NCBI GenBank assembly: GCA_008360975.2
Contig: CM039183.1
Location: 12,985,762-13,049,761 of the forward strand
DNA: 64,000 bases
Reading direction: 5' to 3'
From: Lichenostomus cassidix
Lineage: Eukaryota; Chordata; Aves; Passeriformes; Meliphagidae
Positions within the stretch are counted from its first letter, which is position 1. Each line of letters opens with the position of its first letter. Below are positions 59,601 through 64,000 of this stretch, piece after piece. Under the pieces are notes generated by a model. That model saw only the letters and a program-made list of their open reading frames with translations, was not told the DNA's origin and searched no databases. The position numbers were made by a program, and so were the translations under genes.

Positions 59601-60954
59601 GTTTGAAGTAACTCATTAAAATGTGAGATGTATTACCATTTGTTTAGTCTGTAAATAGTGGGCAAAGCCTTTATTAAGCCTCTAGCCTTTCTCTTGCTTA
59701 TTGAAGGTCTGGTAGAAACGTCTAACCTGATGAAGATTACAGCATTGTGAGGAATCTTTGCATCAAAACTAATCCCAAAGGTGGGCATAGGGCTGAGCTG
59801 TAGCCTGGACTCTTCCTTAAGCATGGAGAGCAAAGTCACCTCCATGGAATGGGTTGATCCAGCGTAGGCAGCAGAATCACCAGGATGGCAAAATCTCACA
59901 TGCATGAATATTTTATTGCTACTGACTGAGACACTCAGAAAAGATTGAAGGCTTTGATCAGCCTAGACTATGTGGGGCATAAAATGATTTCCCTTCCAGA
60001 ACTCAGCTCAGGACTCATCTGCTGTTATAAAAGTCAATGAAATTGTGAAAATTGAGGTGTGCTGAATGAGGTGCTATGCAATGCATTGAGCTTGGCATGC
60101 CATCTTGTAATGAAAAGTCTGAGGTTCCCTTTTAGCTTCCAAATGCAGCCTTCTGCAAATGTTAGGAGGTGAGTTTCTAGAATTACAGATCAGCTTCCAA
60201 TGGTTTAATAACTTCCTTAAATAAAACAATTATTACTATACAAGGCAGGATTGAGGGAAAATGCCTACAAGTCCATTGAGAGTTTGCATAGGAATTGTAT
60301 TATCAAATGTCAGGTGATAACTACTTTGTTGCATGACAAATCTACCTCTTATTATCCAATTATTTATGTTATCATCTAATTTTCAGTTGTCTTAAAGAAA
60401 GAATGTGGATATAGCTGTGTTCTGGTGTCAGGAGTCAAATGATGATCTTAGAATTCTTTTCCAATCTTAACAATTCTTTTATATATCAAAATAAGGACAG
60501 AGATTGCAAAACCACTATTTTTTTCACAATTTTACTTCTTTGAAATCTTCTGTGGAAGTTCTATTATTCTGTGATTTCTTTGGAGGGAAGGACAAAACAA
60601 TAGCTGCCCTATATCCAAGTCTTGCTGTTCAGCCACAGGAAATGCTCTCACTTTGAAAAGTAAGATTTCGACCTGTAAGCATGGCACAGAATGAAACTTG
60701 GCAGGATTATTAAACTTAATGCTTTATTAAAACTGGAGCCAGATTTTTTTTTTTTTCTGTAGCTCCTGCCAGCTGCCAAGCAGGATGGGTCTAAAATCCA
60801 AGAGGGTGGGGCTGGAATTGCAGAAGTTGTGTCAGGCAGTAGGTCCATTGTGGTCAAGCGATGAAAGAGGCTGTCAAGGATGGACCACTTATTTCAAAAA
60901 GCACCTTTCTGCTAACAAGGAGCCCCCAGTAGGCAGAAGGTGCTGAAGAGCACT

Positions 60955-60981
60955 TGTGGTGAATTCCTCTGTGGTGAATTC
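60955..60981. repeat. 12-bp word duplicated at 15-bp spacing
   Basis: TGTGGTGAATTC at 60955-60966 and again at 60970-60981. A small tandem duplication. Confidence 0.85.
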
Positions 60982-61907
60982 TGAGCTGGCAGGGCAGTTT
61001 TGTGGCACAGATATGTGAGCAGTGGTTTCTTCACGGTGAGAAAAGTTTTCATAGTCCATTGCTTGGTAGTAACAACTAATTGCTCTAAATTTGTGAGGGA
61101 GTAGACAGTGGTATTATTTACTGTAAAGGAATTGGATATAACTCTAGAAAAGCCAATATTCTGCCATGAAACAAGCTACTAATTTGCTTGTGTGGTAAAT
61201 TGAGAGTGCTGCTCTTACAATTGAATTACTCGTAGGAAAATGGAAAAAGGCCCCACCTGCTCACCTTCACGCAGCCCACAGATATTATTGGCAGGCTGAT
61301 GTGGTAGAAATTTGTTTTGTGTTCAGAATGAGAGTAATGAAAAGGGTCATCAATATAGCTAATATTACTATTGATTCAATATTGCCTTTTTTTTTTTTTA
61401 CTTGCAGTACTGCTTTGCCATGATCCATGTCTCTTGCACAGTGCATTCTCTGTTCTCCACTTCTAAGAAATGAAAATAAACATCCCTCAATCTATGTCTT
61501 GAAGTAGTCAATAGCTGCTGAAGGAATGTTTTTAGCTTTGGGCTTTTATGGAAGACTTTGAGACTCTGAGCTATGGCAGGTTATGTCATTAAAATACGCT
61601 TTAATCTGTGGTATAATCTATAAATTTGTAGGGGCTTTAAATGTTTATAATAAATTGATATATTATTATCAGTGTGAAAAAGCGGTAGATTGAATAGTAT
61701 AAAACTCAGTCACTAATTTTTTGTTTGTATAAATTCCTTCTTGAAAATTTTAATTGAATTAATCAATTTAAAATAAGAATACTCAGACACATCAAAACTT
61801 TAAAAATATTGACTTTTTTTTTCCTGAACTTTATGGAGTGACCTTAACTCTACTTTTAATCAATAATTTGGCTGTGAATTTGTTTATTTAGCTCTGTAAG
61901 GGCAATA

Positions 61908-61970
61908 TCCCAGCCTTACTGAAGTCTGTGGCAAAGTTCTCCTTGATTAGAATGAGGTAGGCAGTTCAGC
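61908..61970. repeat. Possible ancient amniote interspersed repeat fragment
   Basis: TTACTGAAGTCTGTGGCAAA, then TCTCCTTGATTAGAATGAGG, resembles 'ttgaagtcagtggcaaaactcccattgacttcaatgg', a widespread old sauropsid repeat phrase. By-eye match only. Confidence 0.35.
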
Positions 61971-64000
61971 CATATTGTTTTTGATGATTAAAAGTCCTAC
62001 ATCTTACAGAAATTTTAAAGAATGATTCTAAACTTTCTCTATTTCTTTTTTTATGTGAAATATATAGGAAAGAAATTACTATTTAACACTCAACAATTTG
62101 CACAAGCATGCAGAAACTACCCCAGTCACAAAAAATGAACTAGGTCATAAATTTATGGCAGAGAATAAATTAGAGGATATGGTGAAGATATCAAGTTCAG
62201 CAAATGCTATAAATAATTTCTTAATCAAAGGTGGTAAGCAGTTAATGTTAATTATTGTATTAAAATTAGAACACAGATGAGGATACAATACTGTATTATT
62301 TAAGATGCAGTTTTAATATGCTAAGAAGAAATTGCTTTCAGAGCTGAGAATATGCTGTAGTTAAAATACAATGGCTCAGACTCATCTGATCATTGATTCT
62401 GTTTTTCATCATGTTCTCTTGCTGAAAACGTTGTAGTCAGTCAAACATGACTTGTATGATGCAAGAAAAAGCATAGATGTGCTAAGTAGGTTTTAAACAT
62501 TATTCTGGTTTTGGTTGCTGTAAATTATAAACCTTTAACTATTACTCTTCATCTGAATTACTCGTATCTTTGTTTTTAAAGAGATGTTTTTATAAGAAGA
62601 AATATGTGGCTTAGATGCCTGAATAGTTTGATCTTAAGGCATAGGAATAAAAAAATGTGCTTTAGGGCTGGCAACCCAAAGCCAAGTTGCTATATTTAAC
62701 ATTTACCTGCTCCCCATCCAATTTTGCTCTGGGGGAGGAGCAGCAACTCTGATTAATTTACAACTGCTTCAGTATGAAATCTTAGTCATGGCATTATGAT
62801 GGTGGCATATGCCATCAACACCCCTTTTAAGGTGCTGTCTTTTAAAGGCTGGAAGGCTCTGGATGTCATTTACAGATTTTTTGATGTTATTTTTGTCTAC
62901 ATTCTGTTGGAGATTTTTTTCCATTGCTCATAATCGCGTTGAGGAATGAGGTCTTAGCCTCACTTTTATAAAACTCTCTGTTCGTGTGAGCAATTGGAGA
63001 GCAAGAAAAGGGCAATAGAGCCAATGGGTATATTTTATGAAAACTTATGCTGTTTCATAAATTCTGCGAGGAGCAAGGACCTAATTCATTCGCTGTCGAA
63101 TTTTGGGCCACCTCAGAGGTACTCATGAAAAATGATGTAACTTCAAGTGTCCCATTACCCCACCAAAGGATTAATGGGAAACAGTGATTCCTGAGGGAGA
63201 TTCTTCACTGTGGCAGAGGATGTGAAGTGGTGCCAGAGAGCCTATTTGCCAACTAACTGTGTGCAATTCAGGGCTGTCTTGCCTGCTGGGGTGAGTCCCA
63301 GAAAGCTGGCTAACCTGTGTTAATAGTCCCTTTTCTGCCATCAGAATCCTGTGAAAAGGTGTGGGAAAGCTGGGAAAGTGCTGTCTTGTCCTTATGACAC
63401 ATGGCATAGAATTTGTATCATTTTTCCCTCCCTTATGAATTCACTTGGAATTCAAAAAGATGGTTCTGCAGAAAATCCTGACTTTGCTTTCTGTCCCTAT
63501 CAAGACTGTGTTCTATACTTATTAGAAAAGTACATTTATGCCTTTCCTAGTTTAATTATTCTCAAAACCTTGGTTATTTCTGAAGAATATGAATTGTATT
63601 GGTGGCATACAAAGACATTTGCTTAAGAGACATGATTGTTAGTCACACTAACCTACAAAAAAACCTTTGAAATCAAGCTGTGTCTGGGTGTATATTTCTA
63701 TTACTGACTCCATGCCTGAGTTCATGAGCTTGTACCCTAATAAGGGGATAAAAAAGAAAATGTTAATTTTATGGTGCAATTGCATGAGAATAAGGTTACT
63801 TGTGAGTTTTCTTTACATTCACTTAGCCAATATTGTGCATGTTCTGACATTCTAAAGGTCATTTAAAATATCTTTCTCTAGATTTATATATGCTGTATGA
63901 AAAAAAACCCAAGCAAACAAACAGTAGGAAAAATAAGACTTCATCACAGTATTTGAAAGTTTATAATTCATTACAGTTTGCATACATTAGTTTAATTCCC

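Larger units (their letters stand above)
44818..64000 (+). other. NRXN1: NRXN1 intron (5' part) downstream of SS1 microexon 3
   Basis: It starts with donor GTATTA and continues to the window edge. The next expected exon encodes the start of LNS2; I did not find it, in keeping with this being one of the very long introns of NRXN1. An old CR1 tail (54270-54350) and a degraded short repeat (61908-61970) are the only interspersed repeats I can name. 45000-47700, 49000-54100, 54400-56500 and 56700-61800 hold nothing recognisable apart from A- and T-runs. Frames such as 57588-57974 and 48609-48905 look like chance frames. Confidence 0.8.

Noticed and set aside
60558..60580. CR1 tail suggested by TATTATTCTGTGATTTC
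   Set aside because: Only one tail-like unit and no upstream CR1 sequence; too short to support.
60740..60753. Poly(A) tail of a minus-strand processed pseudogene
   Set aside because: The AATAAA on the minus strand lies after, not before, the A-run, and no gene body was recognised.
44818..64000. Next NRXN1 exon (start of LNS2, KEEYIATF-like)
   Set aside because: Scanned the open frames on the + strand; no matching peptide with a phase-1 acceptor was found, so the exon is taken to lie beyond the window.

Overview
The window is vertebrate nuclear DNA, most likely from a songbird (passerine). It is AT-rich, CpG-poor and almost free of coding sequence. It carries CR1 retrotransposon copies with the 8-base tail ATTCTGTG and a short element with a tRNA-Ile-like head on a CR1 tail. 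As I recall, that SINE architecture is the one described from zebra finch (TguSINE1). There is no bacterial-style gene organisation, and nearly all open frames of 60-150 codons are chance frames or transposon remains.

The real gene content is three tiny exons on the + strand: 18 nt (39315-39332), 30 nt (43971-44000) and 12 nt (44806-44817). They encode EDNYVE, GLAHLMMGDQ and GKSK. Each has AG and GT splice borders, each is in phase 1, and each is a multiple of three. In order they match the alternatively spliced segment SS1 of alpha-neurexin-1 (NRXN1), the linker between the first EGF domain and LNS2. The window is therefore the middle of NRXN1: more than 39 kb of the intron upstream, the SS1 microexon cluster, and more than 19 kb of the intron downstream. 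Neither the preceding EGF-containing exon nor the following LNS2 exon was found here.

Layout: 1-39314 is the upstream intron. It holds old CR1/LINE remnants (9676-9770 minus, 17229-17780, 19900-21200, 33462-33632 minus), a MIR-like SINE (15815-15922), a tRNA-derived SINE (22318-22447), a heavily deleted CR1 (28483-30088) and some possibly conserved non-coding blocks. 39200-44820 is the microexon block with brain-type splicing signals: UGCAUG motifs, UGC motifs next to acceptors, long pyrimidine tracts and decoy acceptors. 44818-64000 is the downstream intron, mostly unique sequence with an old CR1 tail near 54300.

The exons would work as optional cassettes giving up to 20 extra residues in the neurexin linker. 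The most interesting signals are in their splicing architecture: a NAGNAG acceptor, an acceptor directly abutting a donor-like sequence at the 12-nt exon, and strong decoy acceptors about 53-55 nt after two of the donors.
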